Shown here piece after piece: positions 44,429 through 56,179 of a stretch of DNA of 64,000 nucleotides (within the stretch, counting starts at the first letter, position 1; every line of letters begins with the position of its first letter). The notes under the pieces were generated by a model that was given only the letters and a program-made list of their open reading frames with translations, was not told the origin of the DNA and ran no database searches. The stretch comes from Pseudomonas viciae (GTDB lineage Bacteria > Pseudomonadota > Gammaproteobacteria > Pseudomonadales > Pseudomonadaceae): contig NZ_CP035088.1 of assembly GCF_004786035.1 (NCBI RefSeq), positions 6,161,001 to 6,225,000 on the forward strand. The letters run 5' to 3'. The position numbers were made by a program, and so were the translations under genes.

Positions 44429-44448
44429 TTGATTGAACGTTCAATCAA
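44429..44448. promoter_or_regulatory. BetI operator
   Basis: Perfect 20-bp palindrome TTGATTGAACGTTCAATCAA, in an AT-rich stretch 71 bp before the betI ATG. It fits known BetI (TetR family) sites of choline genes. BetI should repress betIBA when choline is absent. Confidence 0.9.
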
Positions 44449-44518
44449 AACAAAATAGACTGGCTTTCATTCCGGCAAACGACACTCGTGCGCCGGATGG
44501 CCTAAGGAGATGTGCTAG

Positions 44519-45139
44519 ATGCCCAAGGTCGGTATGCAACCCATCCGCCGCCAGCAATTGATCGAAGCCACGTTACAAGCGGTCGATCAGGTCGGCATGG
44601 GGGACGCCAGCATTGCGCTGATCGCCCGTTTGGCCGGTGTCTCCAACGGCATCATCAGTCACTACTTTCAGGACAAGAATGGCCTGATCGCGGCCACGGC
44701 CCAGTACCTGATGACTGTCCTGAGCGAGAACGTCACCGCGCGCCGCCAAGCGCTGGAGGACCCGAGCCCACGGGCTCACTTGAAGGTAATCATCGAAGGC
44801 AACTTCGACGCCAGCCAGGTCAATGGCCCGGCAATGAAAACCTGGCTGGCCTTCTGGGCCACCAGCATGCACCACCCGTCATTGCACAGGTTGCAGCGGA
44901 TAAACGATCACCGCCTGTATTCCAACCTGTGTTGCCAGTTCCGCCGCGTATTGTCCCTCGATGAGGCACGCAGCGCGGCACGGGGCCTGGCCGCTCTGAT
45001 TGACGGCTTGTGGCTGCGCGGGGCGCTGTCGGGAGACGCGTTCGATACCGCCCAGGCACATCGGATCGCTTACGAATACATGGATTTCCAACTGGCCAAA
45101 TCAGGGGTGCCAGAGCACACAGAACCGCTCGATTCCTGA
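44519..45139 (+). CDS. betI: Choline-responsive repressor BetI, TetR family
   Basis: 206 residues, full length. N-terminal TetR HTH ([26 protein letters not shown]) and a ligand domain with [36 protein letters not shown] ribosome binding site. First gene of betIBA, controlled by the operator at 44429-44448. Confidence 0.96.
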   Translation: MPKVGMQPIRRQQLIEATLQAVDQVGMGDASIALIARLAGVSNGIISHYFQDKNGLIAATAQYLMTVLSENVTARRQALEDPSPRAHLKVIIEGNFDASQVNGPAMKTWLAFWATSMHHPSLHRLQRINDHRLYSNLCCQFRRVLSLDEARSAARGLAALIDGLWLRGALSGDAFDTAQAHRIAYEYMDFQLAKSGVPEHTEPLDS

Positions 45140-45218
45140 ACCGCCGCCGAACTGCGTAGTCAGCTATAGACGACACGCCCGGTGGCCAGCCAACCACTCA
45201 TGCACTTGCGAGGACTTT

Positions 45219-46691
45219 ATGGCCCGTTTCGAACTGCAAAAACTCTACATCGATGGCGCGTACAGCGATGCCAGCGGCGATGCCACTTTCGAAGCCATCA
45301 ACCCTGCCAACGGTGAAGTTCTTGCCCAGGTGCAGCGCGCAACGTTCGAGGACGTCGAGCGCGCCGTGGTCAGCGCCGAAAAGGGCCAGAAAGTCTGGGC
45401 CGCCATGACCGCCATGCAGCGTTCGCGCATCCTGCGCCGCGCCGTGGACATCCTGCGCGAGCGCAACGATGAGCTGGCCGCCCTGGAAACCCTCGACACT
45501 GGCAAAGCCTATTCCGAAACCCGCTACGTCGACATCGTCACCGGCGCCGACGTGCTGGAATACTATGCCGGCCTGGTGCCCGCCATCGAAGGCGAGCAGG
45601 TGCCGCTGCGCACCACTTCGTTCGTCTACACCCGTCGCGAGCCGCTGGGTGTGGTGGCCGGTATCGGCGCATGGAACTACCCGATCCAGATCGCCCTGTG
45701 GAAATCCGCACCCGCCCTGGCGGCCGGTAACGCGATGATCTTCAAACCGAGCGAAGTCACCTCGCTGACCACCCTGAAACTGGCCGAGATCTACACCGAA
45801 GCCGGCGTTCCAGCGGGCGTATTCAACGTATTGACTGGCAGCGGCCGTGAAGTCGGCACTTGGCTGACCGAGCACCCGCGCATCGAGAAAATCTCCTTCA
45901 CCGGTGGCACCGACACCGGCAAGAAAGTCATGGCCAGCGCCTCGAGCTCTTCGCTCAAGGACGTGACCATGGAACTGGGCGGCAAGTCGCCGCTGATCAT
46001 CTTCGACGACGCCGACCTGGATCGCGCCGCCGACACCGCGATGATGGCCAACTTCTACAGCTCCGGCCAGGTCTGCACCAACGGCACCCGCGTGTTCGTG
46101 CCGAGCCACCTCAAGGCAGCGTTCGAAGCCAAGATCGCCGAGCGCGTGGCACGCATCCGCATCGGCAATCCCGAGGACGAAAACACCAACTTCGGCCCGC
46201 TGGTGAGCTTCGCCCACATGGAAAGCGTGCTGGGCTACATCGAGAAAGGTAAGGCCGAGGGTGCACGCTTGCTGTGCGGCGGCACTCGCCTGACCGACGG
46301 CGAACTGGCCAAGGGCGCATTCGTCGCGCCGACCGTGTTCACTGACTGCACCGACGAAATGACCATCGTGCGTGAAGAAATCTTCGGCCCGGTGATGAGC
46401 ATCCTCACCTATGAAACCGAAGAAGAAGTGATCCGCCGCGCCAACGACACCGACTTCGGCCTGGCCGCCGGCGTCGTCACCCGCGACCTCAACCGCGCCC
46501 ACCGCGTGATCCACCAGCTCGAGGCCGGCATCTGCTGGATCAATGCCTGGGGTGAATCCGCCGCTGAAATGCCAGTCGGCGGCTACAAGCAATCGGGCGT
46601 AGGCCGTGAGAACGGGATCAGTTCGCTGAACAACTTCACACGCATCAAATCGGTACAGGTCGAACTGGGCGATTACGCGTCGGTGTTCTGA
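45219..46691 (+). CDS. betB: Betaine aldehyde dehydrogenase
   Basis: 490 residues. ALDH fold; catalytic Cys286 in [10 protein letters not shown] and Glu252 in MELGGKSP, the positions known in the P. aeruginosa enzyme. Oxidises betaine aldehyde to glycine betaine with NAD(P). ATG at 45219 has GAGG upstream and lies 79 bp after the betI stop. Confidence 0.97.
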   Translation: MARFELQKLYIDGAYSDASGDATFEAINPANGEVLAQVQRATFEDVERAVVSAEKGQKVWAAMTAMQRSRILRRAVDILRERNDELAALETLDTGKAYSETRYVDIVTGADVLEYYAGLVPAIEGEQVPLRTTSFVYTRREPLGVVAGIGAWNYPIQIALWKSAPALAAGNAMIFKPSEVTSLTTLKLAEIYTEAGVPAGVFNVLTGSGREVGTWLTEHPRIEKISFTGGTDTGKKVMASASSSSLKDVTMELGGKSPLIIFDDADLDRAADTAMMANFYSSGQVCTNGTRVFVPSHLKAAFEAKIAERVARIRIGNPEDENTNFGPLVSFAHMESVLGYIEKGKAEGARLLCGGTRLTDGELAKGAFVAPTVFTDCTDEMTIVREEIFGPVMSILTYETEEEVIRRANDTDFGLAAGVVTRDLNRAHRVIHQLEAGICWINAWGESAAEMPVGGYKQSGVGRENGISSLNNFTRIKSVQVELGDYASVF

Positions 46692-46721
46692 TTCGCCGCA
46701 GAACCTGAGGCTGGGGCCGTT

Positions 46722-46751
46722 GTGGCGAGGGAGCTTGCTCCCTCGCCACAG
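46722..46751. repeat. Perfect REP-like hairpin between betB and betA
   Basis: Same TGTGGCGAGGGAGC palindrome as at 10320-10351, but here inside an operon. Confidence 0.85.
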
Positions 46752-46808
46752 AGGATATGGCATTCGGCAACCGCGACCTGAACCCAATTCAAAAAGAGGG
46801 TGCATTTC

Positions 46809-48512
46809 ATGTCCCAAGAATTCGATTACATCATCATCGGTGCCGGTTCGGCCGGTAACACCCTGGCCACTCGCCTGACCGAAGATGAAGGCGTCACCGT
46901 CCTGTTGCTCGAAGCCGGCGGTCCGGACTATCGCCTGGACTTCCGCACACAAATGCCCGCCGCCCTGGCGTTCCCGCTGCAGGGCCGGCGCTACAACTGG
47001 GCCTACGAGACCGACCCGGAGCCGCACATGAACGGCCGTCGCATGGAGTGCGGTCGCGGCAAGGGCCTGGGCGGCTCTTCGCTGATCAACGGCATGTGCT
47101 ACATCCGCGGCAACGCCCTGGACTATGACAACTGGGCCAAGCTACCGGGACTGGAAGACTGGACCTACCTGGACTGCCTGCCGTACTTCCGCAAAGCCGA
47201 AACCCGCGACATCGGCCCGAACGACTACCACGGCGGTGATGGCCCGGTCAGCGTGACCACACCCAAGGCTGGCAACAACCCGCTGTTCCACGCCATGGTC
47301 GAAGCCGGCGTGCAGGCCGGTTACCCACGTACCGAAGACCTCAACGGCTATCAGCAGGAAGGTTTCGGGCCGATGGACCGCACCGTGACGCCGAACGGTC
47401 GTCGCGCCAGCACCGCGCGCGGTTACCTGGACGTCGCCAAGAAGCGCTCCACGCTGACCATCGTCACCCACGCACTGACCGACAAGATCATCTTCGAAGG
47501 CAAACGGGCAGTGGGCGTGCGTTACCTGGTGGGCGCCGCCGAAGAGCGCGTCGAGGCCCGGGCGCGCAAGGAAGTGCTGCTGTGCTCTGGCGCCATCGCC
47601 TCGCCGCAAATCCTGCAACGTTCCGGCGTCGGTCCGGCCAAACTGCTGGAAAGCCTCGACATCCCAGTGGTCCATGATCTGCCGGGCGTGGGTGAAAACC
47701 TGCAGGATCACTTGGAGCTGTACCTGCAATACGCCTGCACCCAACCGGTTTCGCTGTACCCCTCGCTGCTCTGGTACAACCAGCCGGCCATCGGCGCCGA
47801 GTGGCTGTTCAACGGCACTGGCATCGGCGCCAGCAACCAATTCGAGGCCGGCGGTTTCATCCGCACCCGTCCGGATTTCGATTGGCCGAACATCCAGTAC
47901 CACTTCCTGCCGGTGGCGATTAACTACAACGGCAGCAATGGGGTGAAGGAACACGGTTTCCAGGCGCACATGGGTTCCATGCGCTCGCCGAGCCGTGGCC
48001 GGATCCAGGCCAAGTCCAAGGACCCGCGCCAGTACCCGAGCATCCTGTTCAACTACATGGCCACCGAGCAGGACTGGCAGGAATTTCGCGATGGCATCCG
48101 CCTGACCCGCGAAATCATGCAACAGCCGGCGCTCGATCCGTTCCGTGGTCGTGAGATCAGCCCAGGCATCGACGTGCAGACGGACGAGCAACTGGACCAG
48201 TTCATTCGCGAACACGCCGAAACCGCTTTCCACCCGTCCTGCTCGTGCAAGATGGGCAGCGACGACATGGCAGTGGTAGACGGCGAAGGCCGCGTGCATG
48301 GCATGCAAGGCCTGCGGGTGGTCGATGCCTCGATCATGCCGATCATCACCACCGGCAACCTGAACGCACCAACGATCATGATCGCCGAGAAAATCGCTGA
48401 CAAAATCCGCGGCCGCCAACCACTGCCGCGCAGCACCGCGCCGTACTACGTCGCCGGTGACGCGCCGGTGCGTGGTAAGCCGATGCGTGAAGTGGGGCCT
48501 ACGGCCCAGTAA
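46809..48512 (+). CDS. betA: Choline dehydrogenase
   Basis: 567 residues. GMC flavoenzyme: [13 protein letters not shown] near 9-21, [16 protein letters not shown], and the catalytic His in [10 protein letters not shown]. Membrane-associated; oxidises choline to betaine aldehyde. Start at MSQEFDYII behind AGAGGG; an ATG three codons earlier is less well placed. Last gene of betIBA. Confidence 0.97.
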   Translation: MSQEFDYIIIGAGSAGNTLATRLTEDEGVTVLLLEAGGPDYRLDFRTQMPAALAFPLQGRRYNWAYETDPEPHMNGRRMECGRGKGLGGSSLINGMCYIRGNALDYDNWAKLPGLEDWTYLDCLPYFRKAETRDIGPNDYHGGDGPVSVTTPKAGNNPLFHAMVEAGVQAGYPRTEDLNGYQQEGFGPMDRTVTPNGRRASTARGYLDVAKKRSTLTIVTHALTDKIIFEGKRAVGVRYLVGAAEERVEARARKEVLLCSGAIASPQILQRSGVGPAKLLESLDIPVVHDLPGVGENLQDHLELYLQYACTQPVSLYPSLLWYNQPAIGAEWLFNGTGIGASNQFEAGGFIRTRPDFDWPNIQYHFLPVAINYNGSNGVKEHGFQAHMGSMRSPSRGRIQAKSKDPRQYPSILFNYMATEQDWQEFRDGIRLTREIMQQPALDPFRGREISPGIDVQTDEQLDQFIREHAETAFHPSCSCKMGSDDMAVVDGEGRVHGMQGLRVVDASIMPIITTGNLNAPTIMIAEKIADKIRGRQPLPRSTAPYYVAGDAPVRGKPMREVGPTAQ

Positions 48513-48514
48513 GC

Positions 48515-48609
48515 TTTCGCGAACAAGCTCGCTCCCACATTGGATCTGCGGCAGACACAGATTTTGTGCCTGACAGCCGTCAACTGTGGGGGCGGGCTTG
48601 CTCGCGATG
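48515..48609. repeat. REP doublet (REPIN)
   Basis: Inverted copies at 48515-48540 and 48583-48609 directly after betA. Confidence 0.87.
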
Positions 48610-48731
48610 ATGTCCGACCTGACACCCAAATTCCCATCTGCCTTGATCCCTCCCCCGCCCAGGCCTAATCTAGGGCCGCCGCTTCAGTGCGCCGCACCTC
48701 GCTGCACCGCCACTCCAGACAAGGAGGTTCC

Positions 48732-50174
48732 ATGTTCGACTTCCACCCCCAGCTCAAGCAGCGTTTTGCTGCCTTGCGCACGGGCGCTGAATTTTTTTCC
48801 CTGCGTTATGTGCGCGAGTCTGGCCAGCATTTGTCGGTACGCAAGAATGTCGCCGAACCGCCCAGCCTGGCCCGTGATGAAGGCGCAATGCTCACCGCGC
48901 GGGTCAACGGTGTCGAGGCGTATGCCTCCACCAACGACCTGTCCCAGGCCGGCCTGCAGGCAGCGCTGGAGCGGGCCGAGCGACAAGCCCGCCAGCTCAA
49001 GCCCCATGCCCTGCTCGACCTGCGCGAGCAAGCGGTGTCCAGTGACCGCGCCGATTACTTCTCGCCCCATTTCGACCAGGCCTTCCCTGCCCTGAGCGAT
49101 TGCTACCAACTACTCGGCGACGAGTCGGCCGCGGTGCCTCAGGACGAGCGCCTGGTGAACTGGCAAGTCAGCATCGGCCTGACCCAGGTCGAGCAGATCT
49201 ACCTCAACAGCGCCGGCGCCGAACTGCGCCAGGCCCAGCGTTTTATCTACCCGGCCCTGGAGGTCACCGCCTTCGACGGTCAGGACAGCCAGACCCGCAC
49301 CTTGGGCCGTGAAAACTTCGGCCAGCAAGGTGGCTTCGATGTCATCAGTCGCTCTGGCCTGATTGGCGCGGGGCCGAGAATCGCCGACCAGGCCCTGCAA
49401 CTGCTGATGGCACTCAATACCCCGCAAGGCCCGCGGGATCTGCTGCTGATGCCCGACCAGATGATGCTGCAGATCCACGAGTCCATCGGCCATCCGCTGG
49501 AGCTGGACCGCATCCTGGGAGACGAGCGCAATTACGCCGGCACCAGCTTCGTCAAGGCCGCCGACTTCGGACACCTGCAATACGGCTCCAGCCTGTTGAA
49601 CGTGACCTTCGACCCAGACATTCCCGAAGAGCTGGCGAGCTACAGCCACGACGACGACGGTACTGCCGCGAGCAAACAGTTCCTGATTCGTGAAGGCCTG
49701 TTGCTGCGGCCACTGGGCGGTGCGCTGTCGCAATTTCGCGCAGGCCTTGCCGGTGTCGCCAACAGCCGTGCCTGCGGCTGGAATCGCCCGCCCATCGACC
49801 GCATGGCGAACCTGAACATCGAGCCCGGCGACCAGCCCCTGGAACAACTGATCCAAGGCATCGAGCACGGTGTGCTGATGCGCACCAACCGCTCCTGGTC
49901 CATCGACGATGCCCGCAACAAATTCCAGTTCGGCTGCGAGTGGGGCCAGTTGATCGAGAACGGCGAACTCAAGGGCGTGGTGAAAAACCCCAACTACCGG
50001 GGCATTTCCGCGCAGTTCTGGAAGAGCCTGCGCGCCGTGGGCGATGCCAGTACCTTCCAGGTCCTGGGCACGCCGAACTGCGGCAAGGGCGAGCCAAACC
50101 AGGTCATCCGTGTCGGCCATGCGTCGCCGGCCTGCGTGTTCAGCAACGTTGATGTATTTGGGGGAGATGCCTGA
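48732..50174 (+). CDS. TldD-like metallopeptidase subunit (paralogue)
   Basis: 480 residues. Has the TldD zinc motif HESIGH (249-254, H-E-x3-H) and ends with a Cys/Gly-rich stretch where TldD carries its third ligand (NCGKGEPNQVIRVGHASPACVF). TldD/PmbA pairs cut unstructured peptides, for instance in microcin or CcdA breakdown. Sequence differs from housekeeping TldD, so it is likely a second copy. AAGGAGG box. Overlaps the next gene by one base (TGATG). Confidence 0.85.
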   Translation: MFDFHPQLKQRFAALRTGAEFFSLRYVRESGQHLSVRKNVAEPPSLARDEGAMLTARVNGVEAYASTNDLSQAGLQAALERAERQARQLKPHALLDLREQAVSSDRADYFSPHFDQAFPALSDCYQLLGDESAAVPQDERLVNWQVSIGLTQVEQIYLNSAGAELRQAQRFIYPALEVTAFDGQDSQTRTLGRENFGQQGGFDVISRSGLIGAGPRIADQALQLLMALNTPQGPRDLLLMPDQMMLQIHESIGHPLELDRILGDERNYAGTSFVKAADFGHLQYGSSLLNVTFDPDIPEELASYSHDDDGTAASKQFLIREGLLLRPLGGALSQFRAGLAGVANSRACGWNRPPIDRMANLNIEPGDQPLEQLIQGIEHGVLMRTNRSWSIDDARNKFQFGCEWGQLIENGELKGVVKNPNYRGISAQFWKSLRAVGDASTFQVLGTPNCGKGEPNQVIRVGHASPACVFSNVDVFGGDA

Positions 50175-51511
50175 TGAGCACCGTCAATAATCAGGCCGGA
50201 GCGTTCAAGGCGTTGGTCGACTGGCTGGGCGCTGCCCTGCACGAGCCGGAACAGTTCACCCTCAGCTACGCAGCCGAGTCCTCTGCTTTCGTGCGTTTCA
50301 ACCACGGCAAAGTCCGCCAGGCCGGGCAGGTGCAACAGGCCAATGTCAGTTTCAAGCTGATTGATGACGGTCGCCACGCCGACTTGCAGATCACCTTGTC
50401 CGGCGAGGCCGAGACGGATTTGCAACGCCTGGCCGAGGGCCTGCAACAGTTGCGCGAAACCTTGCCGCTACTGCCCCGCGATCCGTACCTGCTGCTCAAC
50501 CACAACCGCTGGCAGAGCAACAACGTGCAAGACCACCCACTGCCGGAAACCGAGCAAGCCGTAGCCGAAATCACCCGCGCCTCCGAAGGCCTGGACCTGG
50601 TCGGTTTCTACGCCGCCGGGCCTATCAGCCGTGGTTTCGCCAGTTCTTCAGGGGCGTTCGGCTGGCACCAAGCCAACAGCTTCAACTTCGATTTCAGCCT
50701 GTTCCATGAAAACGGCCAGGCGGTGAAAGCCAGTTACGCCGGGCATGAGTGGAGCAGCGAAGGGTTTGCCCGGCGCTTCGAGCAGGCCCGCGAGCAACTG
50801 GCGTTCCTCGGTCGGCCGCTGCGCACGCTACCGCCCGGCGAATACCGCGCCTACCTGGCACCGGCGGCCCTGGAAGAGATCATGGGCATGCTCAGCTGGG
50901 GCGGGTTCTCGGCCCGGGCAATTGCCAGCAAGCAGAGTCCACTGCAGAAGTTCTACGCCAACGAAGCCAACTTCAGCCCCAACGTGTGGCTGAGCGAGCA
51001 AGTCAGTGGCTCCTTGAGCCCGGCGTTTTCCGACGAAGGTTATCCGCGCGATGACCTGGCGCTGATCGCCAAGGGCACGGCGAATGCGCGGCTGGTCAAC
51101 TCCCGCAGCGCCGCCGAGTACGGCCTCACCGCCAACGGCGCCAGCAGCTACGAATACCCCACGGCGCTGGTCATGAACGAAGGCCAGCTGGAGCAAAAAA
51201 ATATCCTCGAACAGCTCGGCACCGGGTTGTACATCAGCAACCTCTGGTACCTGAATTACTCGGACCAACCGGCCGCGCGCCTGACCGGCATGACCCGCTT
51301 CGCCACGTTCTGGGTCGAGAACGGCCAGATCGTGGCGCCGGTCAGCACCATGCGTTTCGACGACAGCGTCTACAGCCTGCTCGGCTCACAACTCGAAGGC
51401 CTGACCCGGGAGCGCGAACTGCTGCTCTCGGCCAGCACCTACAGCCAGCGGGCGACGGCCTCGATGCTGTTGCCGGGGGCGCTGGTCAAGCGGTTGACCT
51501 TGACCCTGTAA
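50174..51511 (+). CDS. PmbA-like subunit (paralogue)
   Basis: 445 residues. PmbA/TldE fold without the metal motif, as expected for the partner of the preceding gene: GFYAAGPISRGFASSSGAFGWHQ and late LTLTRERELLLSASTYSQRATASMLLPGALV are typical. The pair should form a heterodimer in which TldD carries the active site. Translationally coupled start. Confidence 0.85.
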   Translation: MSTVNNQAGAFKALVDWLGAALHEPEQFTLSYAAESSAFVRFNHGKVRQAGQVQQANVSFKLIDDGRHADLQITLSGEAETDLQRLAEGLQQLRETLPLLPRDPYLLLNHNRWQSNNVQDHPLPETEQAVAEITRASEGLDLVGFYAAGPISRGFASSSGAFGWHQANSFNFDFSLFHENGQAVKASYAGHEWSSEGFARRFEQAREQLAFLGRPLRTLPPGEYRAYLAPAALEEIMGMLSWGGFSARAIASKQSPLQKFYANEANFSPNVWLSEQVSGSLSPAFSDEGYPRDDLALIAKGTANARLVNSRSAAEYGLTANGASSYEYPTALVMNEGQLEQKNILEQLGTGLYISNLWYLNYSDQPAARLTGMTRFATFWVENGQIVAPVSTMRFDDSVYSLLGSQLEGLTRERELLLSASTYSQRATASMLLPGALVKRLTLTL

Positions 51512-51515
51512 AAAG

Positions 51516-51584
51516 CATCGCGGGCAAGCCTTGCTCCCACAGGATGATCATCGCTCCTTGTGGGAGCATGGCTTGCCCGCGATG
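51516..51584. repeat. REP doublet, GCAAGCCTTGCTCCCAC variant
   Basis: Inverted copies at 51516-51540 and 51559-51584 with a short loop, between the PmbA-like and MFS genes. Confidence 0.87.
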
Positions 51585-51622
51585 CAGCCACCACGGACAC
51601 CCTGACTCGAACAAGAGGTCCC

Positions 51623-53050
51623 ATGCCCAACCGTGCACCGCTCGACGCCGTCACCGCCCGCTGGCTCCCGTGGGTCGTGGCGATTGCCTTCTTCATGCAG
51701 TCCCTGGACGGGACCATCCTCAACACCGCCCTGCCTGCCATGGCCAGCGACCTGGCGGAAAACCCGTTGCGCATGCAAGGCGTAATCATCGCCTACATGC
51801 TCACCGTGGCGCTGCTGATCCCGGCCTCGGGCTGGATCGCCGACCGCTTCGGCACCAAGAAGATTTTCTTCGGCGCAATCCTGCTGTTCAGCTTCGGCTC
51901 GCTGCTGTGTGCCTTGTCCCACTCGCTGGGCATGCTGATCGGTGCGCGGGTGATCCAGGGCCTGGGCGGCGCGCTGATGATCCCGGTCGGCAGGCTGGTG
52001 GTACTGCGGGCCTACCCGCGTTCGGAGCTGGTGCGGATCATGGGTTTCATCACCATTCCCGGCCTGCTCGGCCCGCTGATCGGCCCGACCATGGGCGGCT
52101 GGATGGTGGAGTACCTGACCTGGCACTGGATCTTCCTGATCAACCTGCCGGTGGGCGTGATTGGCTGTTATGCGGTATGGAAGTTCATCCCCGACCTGCG
52201 CGGCAGCGAGCGCACCCGGTTCGATGGCCTGGGCTTTTTGCTGTTCGGCGCGGCGATGGTGCTGATCACCATTGCCATGGAAGGCCTGGGGGAACTGCAC
52301 CTGCCGCACTTGCGGGTGATGTTGCTGCTGTTTGGCGGCATGGCCTGCCTGGCGGCTTATTGGCTGCGGGCCGGGCATGTCGAGAACCCGCTGTTCGCAC
52401 CATCGCTGTTCAAGACCCGGACCTTCGCCGTGGGCATCCTCGGTAACCTGTTCGCCCGCCTGGGCAGCGGCGCCCTACCATTCCTGGTGCCGTTGCTGCT
52501 GCAAGTGGCCCTGGGCTATTCGCCGTCCCAGGCCGGCATGAGCATGCTGCCCCTGGCGGCGGCGGCCATGGTTGCCAAGTCCGTGGCCCGGCCATTGATC
52601 GAGCGCTTCGGCTACCGCACCGTGTTGACCGGCAACACCCTGGCCCTGGGCCTGATGCTGGCGAGCATGGGCCTGGTCAGCGAGCAAACGCCATATTGGT
52701 TGCTGCTGGCACAACTGGCCGTGTTGGGGGCGATCAACTCGCTGCAATTCACCGCGATGAACACCGTGACCCTGATCGACCTGGACGACGCCAGCGCCAG
52801 CAGCGGCAACAGCCTGCTGTCGGTGGTCGCGCAACTGTCCCTGAGCCTCGGCGTGGCCTGCGCCGGCGCCCTGCTCGGCGGCTTCACGGCCCAGGTTGGC
52901 AACGATGGGGTCGAGACGGTGCTGGGGGCGTTCCAGTTGACGTTCGTCACGGTGGGGGTCATGGCGATGCTGGCGGCGACGATTTTTTCGCAGTTGTCGA
53001 AACAGGATGGGCGGCGGGTCAAGCGGCCGGATGAGCATATCGAGCACTAA
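51623..53050 (+). CDS. MFS transporter, DHA2 family (MdtD-like)
   Basis: 475 residues, about 14 membrane segments. SLDGTILNTALPAMASDL near the N-terminus and GWIADRFGTKKIFF (MFS loop motif) fit drug:H+ antiporters of the MdtD type. Substrate unknown. AGAGG box. It follows the TldD/PmbA-like pair on the same strand, with a REP pair between. Confidence 0.87.
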   Translation: MPNRAPLDAVTARWLPWVVAIAFFMQSLDGTILNTALPAMASDLAENPLRMQGVIIAYMLTVALLIPASGWIADRFGTKKIFFGAILLFSFGSLLCALSHSLGMLIGARVIQGLGGALMIPVGRLVVLRAYPRSELVRIMGFITIPGLLGPLIGPTMGGWMVEYLTWHWIFLINLPVGVIGCYAVWKFIPDLRGSERTRFDGLGFLLFGAAMVLITIAMEGLGELHLPHLRVMLLLFGGMACLAAYWLRAGHVENPLFAPSLFKTRTFAVGILGNLFARLGSGALPFLVPLLLQVALGYSPSQAGMSMLPLAAAAMVAKSVARPLIERFGYRTVLTGNTLALGLMLASMGLVSEQTPYWLLLAQLAVLGAINSLQFTAMNTVTLIDLDDASASSGNSLLSVVAQLSLSLGVACAGALLGGFTAQVGNDGVETVLGAFQLTFVTVGVMAMLAATIFSQLSKQDGRRVKRPDEHIEH

Positions 53051-53074
53051 GCGGCTTCGTGGCTTGGCGCTTTT

Positions 53075-53163
53075 TGTGGGAGCAAGGCTTGCCCGCGATA
53101 CAGGCAACTCGGTTTCCTGAAATATCGCGCCACCTTCGTCGCGAGCAAGCTTTGCTCCCACAG
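53075..53163. repeat. REP doublet, mixed variants
   Basis: Inverted copies at 53075-53100 and 53138-53163 between the MFS and dbpA genes. Confidence 0.85.
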
Positions 53164-53297
53164 TTCCAGAGCCCCCACAGTTTCTGGATCTGCCATCCCT
53201 CAAGACAAGCGTTGCCCTCACAGCTCGTCCAGAACTTTCGAAGAAAGTGGCACGAGGCTGCTACACTGCGCGACATTTTGTTTTGCAGGCCAGTCCC

Positions 53298-54683
<1,386 letters not shown>

Positions 54684-54711
54684 CCGATCTTCCATCCAAC
54701 GAAGATCCCCT

Positions 54712-54800
54712 TGTGGGAGCGGGCTTGCTCGCGAAGGCGGTGTATCAGTCGATTCAATGTTGACTGTCACACCGCCTTCGCGAGCAAGCCCGCTCCCACA
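54712..54800. repeat. REP doublet (REPIN)
   Basis: Inverted copies at 54712-54736 and 54776-54800 between dbpA and the flavoprotein gene. Confidence 0.9.
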
Positions 54801-54841
54801 GTGGTTTTCGGTGAAATTAGAATTTGTGAGAGGACACCGTT

Positions 54842-56020
54842 TTGCGCTCTACCGAAGTCGTGATCATTGGCGCTGGCGCCGCAGGGTTAATGTGCGCACT
54901 GACCGCTGCCGCGCGCGGACGGCAGGTGATGCTGCTGGACCACGCCAACAAGGCCGGCAAGAAAATCCTCATGTCGGGCGGTGGACGCTGCAATTTCACC
55001 AACATGTACACCGAGCCGGGCAATTTTCTCTCGCAGAACCCGCACTTCTGCAAATCGGCCCTGGCGCGCTATACCCAGTGGGATTTCATCGCCCTGGTGG
55101 CCAAGCACGGCGTGCCCTATCACGAGAAGAAGCTGGGACAGTTGTTCTGCGATAACAAGTCCAGCGACATCCTCGCCCTGCTGCTGGAGGAGTGCGACCA
55201 GGCTGGCGTCAAGCTGCACCTGGACACCTCGATCGAGCAGATCGAAAAAACCGCAGGCGGCTACCTGCTGCAAACCACCCTCGGGGCCATCAATTGCCAA
55301 TCCCTGGTGATCGCGACTGGCGGCCTGTCGATCCCGACCCTGGGCGCTACCGGTTTCGGCTATCAGGTGGCGAAACAGTTTGGTCATGAGCTGCTACCAA
55401 CCCGCGCCGGTCTGGTGCCGTTCACCATCACCGATCAGCTCAAGACGCTGTGCACCGAACTCTCGGGCACGTCGGTCGATTGCCTGGTGAGCTGCAACGA
55501 GCAGAGCTTTCGCGAGAACATCCTGTTCACCCACCGCGGTCTGAGCGGCCCGGCGATCTTGCAGATTTCGTCGTTCTGGGAACCGGGGGACACGGTGCAG
55601 ATCAACCTGCTGCCGGACCACGACGTGCCGCAATGGCTGCAACAGCAACAGGCCGAACGCCCCAACAGCGAGCTGAAAACCCTGCTGGGCGAGCTGTTTA
55701 CCAAGAAAATGGCCAACCTGCTGGCGGACACCTGGTTCGTCTCCAAACCCATGAAGCAATACACCCACGCGGAGCTGGCGGACATTGCCGAGAAACTGGC
55801 GAGCTGGAACGTCGTCCCGGCAGGCACCGAAGGCTATCGCACCGCCGAAGTCACCCTGGGTGGCGTCGACACCCGGGAAGTCTCGTCCAAGACCATGGAA
55901 TCGCTGAAAAGCCCGGGCCTGTATTTCGTTGGCGAAGTGCTGGACGTCACCGGGCACCTGGGCGGGTTCAACTTCCAGTGGGCCTGGGCGTCGGGTTATG
56001 CGGCGGCGCAGTACGTCTGA
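54842..56020 (+). CDS. YhiN/HI0933-type NAD(P)/FAD-dependent flavoprotein
   Basis: 392 residues. FAD motif IIGAGAAGL 8-16, family motif SGGGRCNFTN 45-54, and C-terminal GGVDTREVSSKTMES with GEVLDVTGHLGGFNFQWAWASG. Function of this family is not settled. Start is TTG at 54842, with GAGAGGA eight bases upstream; no ATG fits the conserved N-terminus. Confidence 0.9.
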   Translation: MRSTEVVIIGAGAAGLMCALTAAARGRQVMLLDHANKAGKKILMSGGGRCNFTNMYTEPGNFLSQNPHFCKSALARYTQWDFIALVAKHGVPYHEKKLGQLFCDNKSSDILALLLEECDQAGVKLHLDTSIEQIEKTAGGYLLQTTLGAINCQSLVIATGGLSIPTLGATGFGYQVAKQFGHELLPTRAGLVPFTITDQLKTLCTELSGTSVDCLVSCNEQSFRENILFTHRGLSGPAILQISSFWEPGDTVQINLLPDHDVPQWLQQQQAERPNSELKTLLGELFTKKMANLLADTWFVSKPMKQYTHAELADIAEKLASWNVVPAGTEGYRTAEVTLGGVDTREVSSKTMESLKSPGLYFVGEVLDVTGHLGGFNFQWAWASGYAAAQYV

Positions 56021-56037
56021 CCTGACACACATCAACG

Positions 56038-56063
56038 GTGGGAGCGGGCTTGCTCGCTCCCAC
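56038..56063. repeat. Single REP hairpin
   Basis: GGGAGCGGGCTTGCTCGCTCCC palindrome type, 18 bp after the flavoprotein stop; may act as a transcript end. Confidence 0.8.
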
Positions 56064-56179
56064 AGTCGGTTGGTGGTGTATGCCGGAACACTTTTTGCTG
56101 CCAGATGTGATCGCCCCCATTGCGTCGGCGTCATTACTGCCTCAATTTAGCGTCATTGCCCGTCAGGCCCGTGCACTTC

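Larger units (their letters stand above)
44194..44518. promoter_or_regulatory. choV-betI intergenic region
   Basis: 325 bp. Contains the terminator, a GGGCTGC/GCAGCCC hairpin (44267-44283), and the BetI operator. In P. aeruginosa a choline transporter gene (betT1) is annotated in this interval; none is here. Confidence 0.7.

Noticed and set aside
45198..47027. Minus-strand frame of about 600 codons opposite betB
   Set aside because: Shadow of betB and the betB-betA gap; no family features.
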